Origin: Lysobacterales bacterium
GTDB lineage: Bacteria; Pseudomonadota; Gammaproteobacteria; Xanthomonadales; Rhodanobacteraceae
Assembly: GCA_017305135.1 (NCBI GenBank)
Contig: JAFKNA010000006.1
Span: 62,001-126,000, forward strand
Direction: 5' to 3'
DNA length: 64,000 nucleotides
The notes below the pieces were generated by a model. The model worked only from the letters and a program-made list of their open reading frames with translations, was not told the origin of the DNA and made no database searches. Positions 18,522-26,998 of this stretch are shown piece after piece (position 1 is the stretch's first letter; each line of letters opens with the position of its first letter). A program made the translations under genes and the position numbers.

Positions 18522-19028
18522 ATGTCATCCGCCCTGCCAGACCGCGTGGAGATTGCGCGCCAGGCGCAGGCGCGACGCATATATGAAGGTGCGTTGCCGC
18601 TGGCGGGGATGCGTCGCTTGGCGGAAAGCCTCGCCGATGTCGCCGGCGAAGCCCGGTACACGGTGGCGTTCGGCATCGACGAGCTCGGCGTCCAGTACCT
18701 CGACCTCGTGGTCGAGGCCGGATTGCCGCTGGTCTGCCAGCGCACGCTGGAGCGCTTCGTGCTGCCGGTCGAGGTCAGGGAGCGGCTCGGCGCAATCACG
18801 AGCGAGGCGGCGGAAGCAGGTTTGCCCGAAGGCTACGAGCCCCTGCTCGCGCCCGACGGCACGGTCTCGATCGGCGAGGTGATCGAAGACGAGTTGATCC
18901 TCGCGTTGCCGGTGGTGCCCGTCAAACCCGGGGCGCCGCTGGAGTGGACCGATCCTTCGGATGAAGGTGCGGCGGAGGAGGCGCGGGAGAACCCGTTCGC
19001 GGCCCTCGGCGCACTGAAGAAACATTGA
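18522..19028 (+). CDS. yceD: YceD family (DUF177) protein, 23S rRNA accumulation protein
   Basis: A 168-residue protein of the YceD/DUF177 family, linked genetically to 23S rRNA accumulation and almost always followed by rpmF. Visible signatures are [14 protein letters not shown], the acidic [16 protein letters not shown] block and the C-terminal [12 protein letters not shown] typical of the family. The cysteine spacing of some relatives is partly lost (only one cysteine). The ATG at 18522 is chosen over an upstream in-frame start at 18441, which lies in the divergent promoter region. It sits 13 bp before rpmF. Confidence 0.92.
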   Translation: MSSALPDRVEIARQAQARRIYEGALPLAGMRRLAESLADVAGEARYTVAFGIDELGVQYLDLVVEAGLPLVCQRTLERFVLPVEVRERLGAITSEAAEAGLPEGYEPLLAPDGTVSIGEVIEDELILALPVVPVKPGAPLEWTDPSDEGAAEEARENPFAALGALKKH

Positions 19029-19041
19029 ACTGGAGAACACC

Positions 19042-19236
19042 ATGGCCGTTGCCAAGAGCCGTACCACCCCGTCCCGCCGCGACATGCGCCGCGGCCACGA
19101 TTCGTTGACCGCCAAGCAGCTCGCGACCGATCCGACCTCGGGTGAGGTGCACCTGCGCCACCACGTGACCCGCGACGGTTACTATCGCGGCCGCAAGGTC
19201 ATCGAGTCGCGCGGCACCGTCCGCGACGAGGACTGA
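19042..19236 (+). CDS. rpmF: 50S ribosomal protein L32
   Basis: A 64-residue large-subunit protein with the expected [20 protein letters not shown] start and [15 protein letters not shown] core. It is the cysteine-free form, without the zinc ribbon found in some bacteria. A ribosome site (TGGAGA) precedes the ATG. It comes before fabH, linking ribosome and lipid synthesis genes; plsX, which often lies between them, is absent. Confidence 0.97.
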   Translation: MAVAKSRTTPSRRDMRRGHDSLTAKQLATDPTSGEVHLRHHVTRDGYYRGRKVIESRGTVRDED

Positions 19237-19354
19237 CCTCCCGCGGGCCGCGCGGTCCGCTGCGGCGCCTGGTTCCACACGATGCCGGGCGCGGTCGCGC
19301 CCGCGCTCGCGCGCGTCCGTCGAACGGGCGTTCCGTCCCGCGGAACGTCCCCTG

Positions 19355-20341
19355 TTGGGGGATAGGGTCCTGATCTACTCACGCATCGCCGGTACCGGCA
19401 GCTACCTGCCGGAGAAGGTCGTCACCAACGCCGACCTCGAGAAGCTCGTCGACACCACCGACGAGTGGATCGCCTCGCGCACCGGCATCCGCCAGCGGCA
19501 CATGGCGGCCGAGGGCGAGACCACCGGCGACCTCGCCTTTTACGCGGCGACCCGTGCGCTGGAGGCGGCCGGCGTCAAGGGTCCGGAGCTCGACTTGATC
19601 GTGCTCGGCACCACGACGCCGGACATCATCTTCCCGTCCACGGCCTGCCTGCTCCAGCACCGGCTGGGCGCTAACGGCTGCGCGGCCTTCGACGTCAACG
19701 CGGCCTGCTCCGGCTTCGTGTACGCCCTCGGCGTCGCCGACCAGTTCGTCAGGAGCGGGCAGGCGAAAAAGGCGCTGGTGGTCGGTGCCGAGACGCTGAC
19801 CCGCATGCTCGACTTCGGCGACCGCTCCACCTGCGTGCTGTTCGGCGATGGCGCCGGGGCGGTGGTGCTGGAGGCGTCCGAAGAGCCCGGCATCTTCACC
19901 ACGCGCCTGCACGCCGACGGCGGCTACAAGCACCTCCTCTACAACCCGGTCGGCGTCTCGGCGGGATTCCGCCCGGACGAGCCCAACGCCGGCGTGCGCG
20001 TGCTGATGACCGGCAACGAGGTGTTCAAGGTCGCGGTCAAGACGCTGGATCGCATCGTCGACGAGACGCTGCAGGCCGCCGGCATGCAGGAATCCGACGT
20101 CGACTGGCTGATCCCGCACCAGGCCAACCTGCGCATCATCGAGGCCACGGCGCGGCGCCTGAAGCTGTCGATGGAACGCGTCATCGTCACCATCGACCGC
20201 CACGGCAACACCTCCTCGGGCTCGGTGCCGCTGGCGCTCGACGAAGCGGTGCGCTCGGGCAAGGTGCAGCGCGGCCAGACCCTGCTGCTGGAAGCGTTCG
20301 GCGGCGGGTTCACGTGGGCGTCGGCGTTGCTGCGCTACTAG
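19355..20341 (+). CDS. fabH: 3-oxoacyl-ACP synthase III (FabH)
   Basis: Condenses acetyl-CoA with malonyl-ACP to start fatty acid synthesis. The 328-residue protein has the catalytic cysteine in [14 protein letters not shown], histidine in [12 protein letters not shown] and asparagine in [33 protein letters not shown] marks the N-terminus. The start is taken as TTG at 19355, five residues before IYSRIAG, since no ATG or GTG lies in a sensible place. A hairpin (CGTTCCG/CGGAACG, 19329-19347) ends seven bases upstream and might modulate initiation. It is first of fabH-fabD-fabG-acpP-fabF. Confidence 0.95.
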   Translation: MGDRVLIYSRIAGTGSYLPEKVVTNADLEKLVDTTDEWIASRTGIRQRHMAAEGETTGDLAFYAATRALEAAGVKGPELDLIVLGTTTPDIIFPSTACLLQHRLGANGCAAFDVNAACSGFVYALGVADQFVRSGQAKKALVVGAETLTRMLDFGDRSTCVLFGDGAGAVVLEASEEPGIFTTRLHADGGYKHLLYNPVGVSAGFRPDEPNAGVRVLMTGNEVFKVAVKTLDRIVDETLQAAGMQESDVDWLIPHQANLRIIEATARRLKLSMERVIVTIDRHGNTSSGSVPLALDEAVRSGKVQRGQTLLLEAFGGGFTWASALLRY

Positions 20342-20461
20342 CCGGGATTGGGGATTTGGGATTCGGAACGCGACCGGCCTTCCGGGGCCGTCGGTTTGAT
20401 GTACATGAGGGCCAGGACGTGAGCGACGCTTTTACCAATCCCGAATCACCAATGCCGAATC
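20342..20461. repeat. GGGAATC-type inverted-arm element between fabH and fabD
   Basis: A diverged copy: left arm GGGATTGGGGATTTGGGATTC (20345-20365) and inverted right arm CCAATCCCGAATCACCAATG (20435-20454). The right arm contains the ATG commonly expected as the fabD start (20452). Confidence 0.75.
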
Positions 20462-21393
20462 TCGCCTTCATCTTTCCCGGCCAGGGCTCGCAGTCGCCCG
20501 GCATGCTCGCCGACCTCGCCGACGTCCACCCGCTGGTCCGCGAGACCTTCGCGGAAGCCTCGGCAGGCGCGGGCGTGGACCTGTGGGCCCTGTCGCAGGA
20601 GGGGCCGGAGGCGGAGCTCAACCGCACCGAGTTCACCCAGCCTGCGCTGCTCGCGGCCGGGGTCGCGGTGTGGCGCGCCTGGCTCGCGGCCGGCGGCGCG
20701 ATGCCGGCACAACTCGCCGGGCACAGCCTCGGCGAATACACGGCGCTGGTCGCCGCCGGCGCGATCGGCCTTGCCGATGCCGCGCGGCTGGTGCGCCGCC
20801 GTGGCCAGTTGATGCAGGAGGCGGTGCCGGAGGGCGTCGGCGCGATGGCGGCGGTGCTCGGCGCCGATGACGCGCTGGTCGAGGAGGTCTGCCGCGACCT
20901 GTCGACGGACGACGGCGTGGTCGTGCCGGCCAATTACAACTCGCCGGGCCAGATCGTCATCGGCGGTCACGTCGGCGCGGTGGACGCCGCGCTCGTCGAA
21001 CTTGCCGCGCGCGGCGTGCGCAAGGCGGTGACATTGCCGGTCAGCGTGCCCTCGCACACGCCGCTGATGCACGAGGCCGCCGCGCGCCTTGGCGAGGCGA
21101 TCGCCGGCTGCGCCTGGCAGGAACCGGCGATCCCGGTGGTGCAGAACGTGGATGCACGCATCGAGCCCGGCATCGCGGCGATCCAGGATGCGCTGGTGCG
21201 CCAGCTTCATCTGCCGGTACGCTGGAGCGGCTGCATGGCGGCGCTGGCGGACCGCGGCGCGACGCGGATCGGCGAATGCGGCCCGGGCAAGGTGCTGACC
21301 GGGCTGGGCCGCCGCATCGACAAGGCGCTGGACGGCCGTGCCCTCGGCACTGCCGCCGATTTCGAGGCCGCGCTTGGCGACTGGCGCGCCTGA
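20452..21393 (+). CDS. fabD: Malonyl-CoA:ACP transacylase (FabD)
   Basis: Transfers malonyl from CoA to acyl carrier protein. The 313-residue protein begins LAFIFPGQGSQSPGML, has the nucleophile serine in AGHSLGEYTALVAAG and the histidine in SVPSHTPLM, with the family end GPGKVLTGLGRRID. The homology-based start is ATG at 20452, but this codon lies inside a repeat arm with no ribosome site. An in-frame GTG at 20419, preceded by GAGGGCCAGGA, would add 11 residues (SDAFTNPESP) and may be the real start. Between fabH and fabG in the same operon. Confidence 0.94.
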   Translation: MPNLAFIFPGQGSQSPGMLADLADVHPLVRETFAEASAGAGVDLWALSQEGPEAELNRTEFTQPALLAAGVAVWRAWLAAGGAMPAQLAGHSLGEYTALVAAGAIGLADAARLVRRRGQLMQEAVPEGVGAMAAVLGADDALVEEVCRDLSTDDGVVVPANYNSPGQIVIGGHVGAVDAALVELAARGVRKAVTLPVSVPSHTPLMHEAAARLGEAIAGCAWQEPAIPVVQNVDARIEPGIAAIQDALVRQLHLPVRWSGCMAALADRGATRIGECGPGKVLTGLGRRIDKALDGRALGTAADFEAALGDWRA

Positions 21394-21450
21394 GCGGCGG
21401 CCCGGCCTTTCCGGTAAGGTTCGCGACCTCCCGTCCATGCGGAAACTCCC

Positions 21451-22194
21451 ATGAACAAACCCCTCGATGGCGAAATCGCCCTGGTCACCGGCGCCAGCCG
21501 CGGCATCGGTGCGGCGATTGCCGATGAACTCGCCGCGCTTGGCGCGACCGTCATCGGCACCGCCACCACGCAAGCGGGCGCCGCAGCGATCGGCGAGCGC
21601 CTGGCCGCATCCGGCGGCAGCGGCCGCGTGCTGGACGTCACCGACGGCGCCGCCGTCGATGCGCTGATCGATTCCATCGGCAAGGATCATGGCGCGGTCA
21701 CCCTGCTGGTCAACAATGCCGGCATCACCCGCGACCAGCTCCTCATGCGCATGAAGGACGAGGACTGGCAGGCCATCCTCGACACCAACCTGAGCTCCGT
21801 CTACCGCACCTCCAAGGCCGTGCTGCGCGGCATGATGAAGGCGCGCCGCGGCCGCATCATCTCCATCGCCTCGGTGGTCGGCGTCACCGGCAATCCCGGC
21901 CAGGCCAACTACGCCGCGGCCAAGGCCGGCATCATCGCCTTTTCCAAGTCGCTGGCGCGCGAGATCGGCTCGCGTGGGATCACCGTCAACGTGGTCGCGC
22001 CGGGCTTCATCGACACCGACATGACGCGCGCGCTCTCCGAGGAGCAGCGCAGTGGATTGATCGGGCAGATCGCGCTGGGGCGCCTCGGCGAAGCGCGCGA
22101 CATCGCCCAGGCGGTGGCCTTCCTGGCCTCGCCGGCGGCCGCCTACATCACCGGCGAGACCCTCCACGTCAACGGCGGCATGTACATGCCCTGA
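21451..22194 (+). CDS. fabG: 3-oxoacyl-ACP reductase FabG
   Basis: NADPH-dependent short-chain dehydrogenase that reduces beta-ketoacyl-ACP. The 247-residue protein has the cofactor loop VTGASRGIGAAIAD, NNAGITRDQLLMRM, the catalytic serine in SIASVVGVTGNPGQ, and YxxxK as NYAAAKAGI; the family's GETLHVNGGMYMP ends the protein. Length and position match FabG of the fab operon. Confidence 0.97.
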   Translation: MNKPLDGEIALVTGASRGIGAAIADELAALGATVIGTATTQAGAAAIGERLAASGGSGRVLDVTDGAAVDALIDSIGKDHGAVTLLVNNAGITRDQLLMRMKDEDWQAILDTNLSSVYRTSKAVLRGMMKARRGRIISIASVVGVTGNPGQANYAAAKAGIIAFSKSLAREIGSRGITVNVVAPGFIDTDMTRALSEEQRSGLIGQIALGRLGEARDIAQAVAFLASPAAAYITGETLHVNGGMYMP

Positions 22195-22289
22195 GCTCCA
22201 TCCCAAGGAACATGGCGCGGCCCATCGGTGCGGGTGCGCGTGCGGCGATCCGGGCGGCGGCTGTGCTCGCCCCTGAATCGTGCTTCAAT

Positions 22290-22295
22290 TACAAT
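22290..22295 (+). promoter_or_regulatory. Possible -10 element of an acpP promoter
   Basis: TACAAT within an AT-richer patch (CTTCAATTACAATG) 75 bp before acpP. No convincing -35 is seen at the right distance. acpP commonly has its own promoter because it is needed in large amounts. Confidence 0.35.
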
Positions 22296-22369
22296 GCGCC
22301 GTCTTTTTTCCGGGCCTGCCCATCCGCGCTGCCCGGGGTACGAATTCCCATCGGGAGGAAACGAAGCAC

Positions 22370-22609
22370 ATGAGCACTATCGAAGAGCGCGTCAAGAAGA
22401 TCGTCGTCGAACAGCTGGGCGTGAAGGAGGACGACGTCACCCCGACCGCCTCGTTCGTGGACGACCTGGGCGCCGACTCGCTGGACACCGTCGAGCTGGT
22501 GATGGCCCTGGAAGAGGAATTCGAGTGCGAGATCCCGGACGAGGAAGCCGAGAAGATCACCACCGTCCAGCAGGCGATCGACTACGTCAAGGCGCACGTC
22601 AAGGCCTGA
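22370..22609 (+). CDS. acpP: Acyl carrier protein
   Basis: A 79-residue acidic carrier protein. The serine that receives 4'-phosphopantetheine is in [13 protein letters not shown]. The start at 22370 follows a strong GGGAGGAAA ribosome site; an upstream in-frame ATG at 22280 would add a non-ACP leader. It is followed by an intrinsic terminator, so acpP may be made in excess of fabF. Confidence 0.98.
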   Translation: MSTIEERVKKIVVEQLGVKEDDVTPTASFVDDLGADSLDTVELVMALEEEFECEIPDEEAEKITTVQQAIDYVKAHVKA

Positions 22610-22632
22610 CGACGGCGTCCGGCGGTACCCGA

Positions 22633-22663
22633 GCTGCGCCCCTGCGAGGCGCAGCTTTTGTTT
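22633..22663 (+). terminator. Intrinsic terminator or attenuator after acpP
   Basis: Stem GCTGCGCC/GGCGCAGC with loop CCTGCGA, then TTTTGTTT. It sits between acpP and fabF, so it probably lowers readthrough into fabF. Confidence 0.85.
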
Positions 22664-22812
22664 GGGCGATCGCTGATCGCCCGTGATCGCCGCCACCGCG
22701 CAGCGGGATGCCTGCCCGTCGGCAGTGGCGATCACCCGAGTTCACGCGGCCCACCGTGGCCGCAGGTTCAAAGCCGGTGCGATCGTGCCGGTCGCCTGAG
22801 AGAAGTCCTGCC

Positions 22813-24060
22813 ATGTCCAAGCGTCGCGTCGTCGTCACCGGTCTCGGCATCGTCAGCCCCGTCGGCAACGACGTGGCCACCGCCTGGGCCAACATCATCG
22901 CTGGCAAGAGCGGCATCGGCCCGATCACGCATTTTGATGCCTCGACCTTCCCGACCCGCATCGCCGGCGAGGTGCGCGACTTCGATCCCGCCCAGTACGT
23001 GGCGGCGAAGGACGTCAAGAAGATGGATCCCTTCATCCATTACGGGATCGCCGCCTCGGTGCAGGCGCTGGCGGACGCCGGCCTGCACCCGCACGAGCAC
23101 GACGAGGAGCGCATCGGCGTCGCCGTCGGTGCGGGCATCGGCGGCATCGCCACCATCGAGAAGACCTCGATCACCTACCACGAGCAGGGCCAGCGCAAGA
23201 TCTCGCCCTTCTTCGTGCCGAGCTCCATCATCAACATGGCCTCGGGCAACCTGTCGATCATGCTGGGCCTGAAGGGCCCCAATATCGCGTGCGTAACGGC
23301 CTGCACCACCGGCACGCACAACATCGGTCTCGCCATGCGCATGATCCAGTACGGCGATGCCGACGTGATGATTGCCGGCGGCGCCGAGTACGCCACCGTC
23401 GGTACGGCGGTCGGCGGCTTCTGCTCGGCGCGCGCGCTGTCCACCCGCAACGACGAGCCGGAAAAGGCCAGCCGCCCGTGGGACAAGGACCGCGATGGCT
23501 TCGTGCTCTCCGACGGGGCCGGCGTGCTGGTGATCGAGGACTACGAACACGCCGTGAAGCGCGGGGCGCGCATCTACTGCGAACTGGTCGGCTTCGGCAT
23601 GAGCGGCGACGCCTACCACATGACCGCGCCGAGCGAGAGCGGCGAGGGCGGTGGCCGCTGCATGGTGGCCGCGATCCGGGATGCCGGCATCGCGCTGGAG
23701 GATGTCGACTACATCAATGCCCACGGCACCTCGACGCCCGTCGGCGACGTCGCCGAGGTGCAGGGCATCCGTGGCGTGTTCGGCGCGCACGCCGACCAGC
23801 TCATGGTCAGCTCCACCAAATCGATGACCGGGCACCTGCTCGGCGCCGCCGGCGGCGTCGAGGCGATCTTCTCCATCCTCGCCATCCGCGATGGCGTGGT
23901 GCCGCCGACCATCAACCTCGACCAGCCCGGCGAGGGCTGCGACCTCGATTTCGTGCCGCACGTGGCGCGCGAGGCGAAGCTCGACGTGGTGCTGTCCAAT
24001 TCCTTCGGCTTCGGCGGCACCAACGGGACGCTGGTGTTCCGGCGGTTGCCGGCCGCCTGA
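22813..24060 (+). CDS. fabF: 3-oxoacyl-ACP synthase II (FabF)
   Basis: Elongating condensing enzyme of 415 residues. The Cys-His-His triad is visible: cysteine in [13 protein letters not shown], histidine in [12 protein letters not shown] and histidine in [15 protein letters not shown]; the C-terminal [15 protein letters not shown] is typical. The ATG at 22813 gives [18 protein letters not shown], the usual N-terminus; a longer frame from 22708 is not coding-like. Last gene of the fab operon here; an accessory block follows instead of pabB. Confidence 0.97.
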   Translation: MSKRRVVVTGLGIVSPVGNDVATAWANIIAGKSGIGPITHFDASTFPTRIAGEVRDFDPAQYVAAKDVKKMDPFIHYGIAASVQALADAGLHPHEHDEERIGVAVGAGIGGIATIEKTSITYHEQGQRKISPFFVPSSIINMASGNLSIMLGLKGPNIACVTACTTGTHNIGLAMRMIQYGDADVMIAGGAEYATVGTAVGGFCSARALSTRNDEPEKASRPWDKDRDGFVLSDGAGVLVIEDYEHAVKRGARIYCELVGFGMSGDAYHMTAPSESGEGGGRCMVAAIRDAGIALEDVDYINAHGTSTPVGDVAEVQGIRGVFGAHADQLMVSSTKSMTGHLLGAAGGVEAIFSILAIRDGVVPPTINLDQPGEGCDLDFVPHVAREAKLDVVLSNSFGFGGTNGTLVFRRLPAA

Positions 24061-24149
24061 GCACCGCGCCCGAACCGATCGGCCCCCGGGCGTTGCCGGG
24101 TGGCAGCCAGCCGGATACCCGGACGGAATGCCCGTGGCGGATCGGCAAC

Positions 24150-25568
24150 TCAGGGCAACGGTTCGAAGCCGTCGGCGTAGATCCGGTCGAGGGGGCCGCC
24201 GCACTTGCGGAACCAGGGGCTCTCGCCCGTCGCGAGATCCCATTCCGGGTTCGGCGTCGGTTCCAGCAGGTTGGGGCAGAGGATCGAGCTTCCCGCCGCC
24301 AGTGCATTCGGTTGCGGGACGGCAGGCAATTCGCCGCCGAGCTGGTTGTCGCCGACGCGGAACGACTCGAGGGCGCCCAATCCCTGCAATGACGGAATGG
24401 ATCCGGTGAGCTGGTTCGAGCCGGCCCAGAATTCCGTGAGGTTCGTCAGCCCCTGCAGGGACGGCAGCGGACCGCTCAACTGGTTGTCGTCGACGTCGAA
24501 GTACTGCAGGTTCGCAAGGCCCGTCAATGGCGGGATCGAGCCGCTCAACTGGTTGTTGTTGGCGGAGAAGAACGCCAGGTCGCCAAGCCCTCCCAACTCC
24601 GGCAGCGGGCCCTCCAGGCGATTGGAGGCTGCGCCAAACTCGCGCAGGTTCGAAAGCCCCTGCAACGACGGAAGCGTGCCCGTCAGGTCGTTCGATCCAG
24701 CATGGAAATACTCGAGCGCGGCCAGCCCCTGCAGGGAGGGAATCGATCCTGTCAACTGGTTGGAGCCGACCCAGAAGCCGACGAGATTCGCCAGCCCGTC
24801 CAGCGAGGGGATCGTCCCGCCGAGCTGGTTGGTGTCGACGTCGAAGTACTGCAGGTTCGCAAGGCCCGTCAATGGCGGGATCGAGCCGCTCAACTGGTTG
24901 TTGTTGGCGGAGAAGAACGCCAGGTCGCCAAGCCCTCCCAACTCCGGCAGCAGGCCCTCCAGGCGATTGGAGGCGGCGCCGAACTCGCGCAGGTTCGAAA
25001 GCCCCTGAAGCGACGGAAGCGTACCCGTCAGATCGTTGGATCCGGCATGGAAATACTCGAGCGCGGCCAGCCCCTGCAGGGAGGGAATCGATCCTGTCAA
25101 CTGGTTGGAGCCGACCCAGAAGCCGATGAGATTCGCCAGCCCGTCCAGCGAGGGAATCGTCCCGCCGAGCTGGTTGGTGTCGACGTCGAAATACTGCAGC
25201 TCCACCAATCCTCCAAGCGAGGGGATGGCACCGGTGAGCAGATTGTCCCAGGCGATGAAGGCCTGCAGGCGCGTGAGCTGGTCCAGGGAAGCGGGCAGTT
25301 CGCCGGAGAGGTTGTTCTGGCCGAGATGGATCGCCACGACGTGTTCGCCGGCCTCGTCACAGGCGATGCCGGCCCACTCGCATTCGGTGCCGGGTGCCCC
25401 GCTCCATCCCGTGTTGTCGTACCACGCCTCGCCCTGGGTGCCCGTGTAGAGGTCGAGCAGCACCTGTCGTTCGGCCGGGGGGATTGCGGCGCCGGCGCCC
25501 GCCGCGGCGATGGTGCCGGCGCAGGCAACTAGGATTGCCAGCCCGCGCAGCCAGGTGTGGTTTGTCAT
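24150..25568 (-). CDS. Secreted plant-type leucine-rich-repeat protein with DGFE tail
   Basis: A 472-residue exported protein with a signal peptide (LRGLAILVACAGTIAAAGAGA) and an LRR N-terminal cap (LLDLYTGTQGEAWYDNTGW ... CEWAGIACDEAG). At least a dozen repeats of about 23 residues follow the plant-type consensus (NQLTGSIPSLQGLAALEYF). Five repeats are duplicated almost exactly as a 345-bp tandem unit. The C-terminus ends RIYADGFEPLP, a tail also seen in the Asp-box protein at 26999. A binding or adhesion role outside the cell is likely, but the ligand is unknown. The ATG at 25568 precedes the signal peptide; the longer frame overlaps the intergenic control region. Confidence 0.88.
   Translation of the reverse strand: MTNHTWLRGLAILVACAGTIAAAGAGAAIPPAERQVLLDLYTGTQGEAWYDNTGWSGAPGTECEWAGIACDEAGEHVVAIHLGQNNLSGELPASLDQLTRLQAFIAWDNLLTGAIPSLGGLVELQYFDVDTNQLGGTIPSLDGLANLIGFWVGSNQLTGSIPSLQGLAALEYFHAGSNDLTGTLPSLQGLSNLREFGAASNRLEGLLPELGGLGDLAFFSANNNQLSGSIPPLTGLANLQYFDVDTNQLGGTIPSLDGLANLVGFWVGSNQLTGSIPSLQGLAALEYFHAGSNDLTGTLPSLQGLSNLREFGAASNRLEGPLPELGGLGDLAFFSANNNQLSGSIPPLTGLANLQYFDVDDNQLSGPLPSLQGLTNLTEFWAGSNQLTGSIPSLQGLGALESFRVGDNQLGGELPAVPQPNALAAGSSILCPNLLEPTPNPEWDLATGESPWFRKCGGPLDRIYADGFEPLP
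24490..25179 (-). repeat. Two near-identical 345-bp tandem repeats within the LRR gene
   Basis: The sequence from about 24490 recurs 345 bp later (GTACTGCAGGTTCGCAAGGC at 24501 and 24846), spanning exactly five 69-bp LRR units. Only scattered substitutions separate the copies, for example GCGGGCCC versus GCAGGCCC near 24604 and 24949. This indicates a recent duplication that kept frame. Confidence 0.85.
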
Positions 25569-25932
25569 GTTCCGCTTCGCTGATCCGTTCACGTCGAGCC
25601 TCGCTGCGTGTCCAGGTGGGTGTTGCGGCAAGCCGTTGCCGGCACCGGGACGCGATGAATGGACGTGCGGATCGGGCCCCGTACGGCACGCGCCGCGCGT
25701 GCCGTTGCCGCATCCGGTGGCATCGGCGTGGAGCGGCCGGCGCGGGCGATCGAAGGCTACAGCCGGGGCCGATCGGCGCCCATCACCTGAAAGGGCTAGT
25801 CCGCACGCTTTTTGAGGCAAGATGGTGCGGACCGCCGCTCCCTCCGACGGGTCGAGGGGACCGGCCGCACGCCGCGTGACCGGCACCTGCCTCGCGTGGT
25901 GCTGATGGATCCCGTGATCGAGACCGAAGCCG
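25569..25932. promoter_or_regulatory. Divergent control region between the LRR gene and the LuxR-type gene
   Basis: This 364-bp gap has no credible ORF. It contains two perfect 8-bp inverted repeats: GGCACGCG/CGCGTGCC (25685-25703, 3-bp spacer) and GTCCGCAC/GTGCGGAC (25799-25806 and 25825-25832, 18-bp spacer). Either could be an operator for the adjacent regulator. No strong promoter hexamers are seen. Confidence 0.5.
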
Positions 25933-26733
25933 GTGCCTGCCGACGCCAACGACGACATCTATGCGCTGTGGGACGAACTGGCCCGTTTTCCGGCCAGCCG
26001 CGCCGACGATGCGCTCCAGCACATGCTCGCGCGCCTGTGCTCGATGTTCGGAGCGCAGAACGCGCTGTGGTCGGTGGTGGTGCGATTGCCGGTGCCGCCG
26101 CGCGGCGATGCGCTGAACGGCTGGCGCCCGCGCCTGATGCGGCTCTGCCATCCGCTGCCGGCGCTGGACGAGGTCATGCGCGAGCGGGCCGATCAATTGT
26201 GGCACTCCGGGGTCGACCTTTCGGCCATCATCGGCGCCGCCGGCGAGGAGCCGTTCCTGACCCGGCTCCTTTTCGAGGCACTCCCGGCGGAGTGGTTCGA
26301 GGGCGAGTACTACCGGCACTTCTACCTGGGCGTGGGCCACGCCGACCAGTTGTCCGTGCGCCAGGCGGTCAACGACGATGTGCGCATCCACCTGTTCCTC
26401 TACCGGGGAACTGCCAGCCCGCGCTTCACGCCCGCGCACAAGGCGCCGCTGGCACTGGCGCTGCGCGGCCTAGGATGGCTGCAGCAGCGGCTGTTGCTCA
26501 GCCACGGCATCCATGCCGCCAGCAGCCCGCTGACGCCGGCGGAGCGCACCGTGCTGCTCGCGTTGCTTGGCGACGAGACGGAAAAGGAAATCGCCCGGTC
26601 GCTCGACAAGAGCCCCAACACCATCCATATCCACGTGAAATCGATCTACGCCAAGTTCGGCGTCCGCAGCCGCGCCGCGCTCGCCGCACTCTGGCTCGGT
26701 CAGGGCATTGCGGACTCCGTGCCGCGCGGATGA
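25933..26733 (+). CDS. LuxR family transcriptional regulator
   Basis: A 266-residue protein with a C-terminal LuxR-type helix-turn-helix (about 200-258: SPLTPAERTVLLALLGDETEKEIARSL, then SPNTIHIHVKSIYAKFGVRSRAAL). The N-terminal 190 residues do not match a domain I recognise: no receiver aspartate, autoinducer domain or ATPase motif is visible. The first in-frame start is GTG at 25933 and no clear ribosome site precedes it. It is divergent from the LRR gene and is the likely regulator of it, although that is only inferred from position. Confidence 0.85.
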   Translation: MPADANDDIYALWDELARFPASRADDALQHMLARLCSMFGAQNALWSVVVRLPVPPRGDALNGWRPRLMRLCHPLPALDEVMRERADQLWHSGVDLSAIIGAAGEEPFLTRLLFEALPAEWFEGEYYRHFYLGVGHADQLSVRQAVNDDVRIHLFLYRGTASPRFTPAHKAPLALALRGLGWLQQRLLLSHGIHAASSPLTPAERTVLLALLGDETEKEIARSLDKSPNTIHIHVKSIYAKFGVRSRAALAALWLGQGIADSVPRG

Positions 26734-26940
26734 CGGCGTCACGTTCCGGGAATGGCAACGGGCCAGGTTCGCGACCGACCATGATGAACGGCTGGAATCG
26801 TGGGCCTTGCAGGGCCGGACAGCCCGACCGCCGTGCCGCCCGTGCGGGGTTTTGCACCGCTTGGTGACGTCCCGTCACTGCGCGATGTTGGATCGCCATG
26901 TGGCGTGGTGGGCGCGCGGCTTCCGCCGCTCCTGCGTCGC

Positions 26941-26978
26941 GGTACGTCGCCGCCGGCCATCCCTGGCCGGGGGCGGTC
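26941..26978. repeat. GGCCATCCCTGGCC palindromic repeat
   Basis: GCCGGCCATCCCTGGCCGG forms a stem of seven or more pairs with loop TCCC. The same core occurs at about 48869 (GCGGCCATCCCTGGCCGC) and partially at 12504. The rest of the 265-bp gap 26734-26998 holds nothing gene-like. Confidence 0.6.
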
Positions 26979-26998
26979 CTTCTTCGTGCCGCAGGTGT

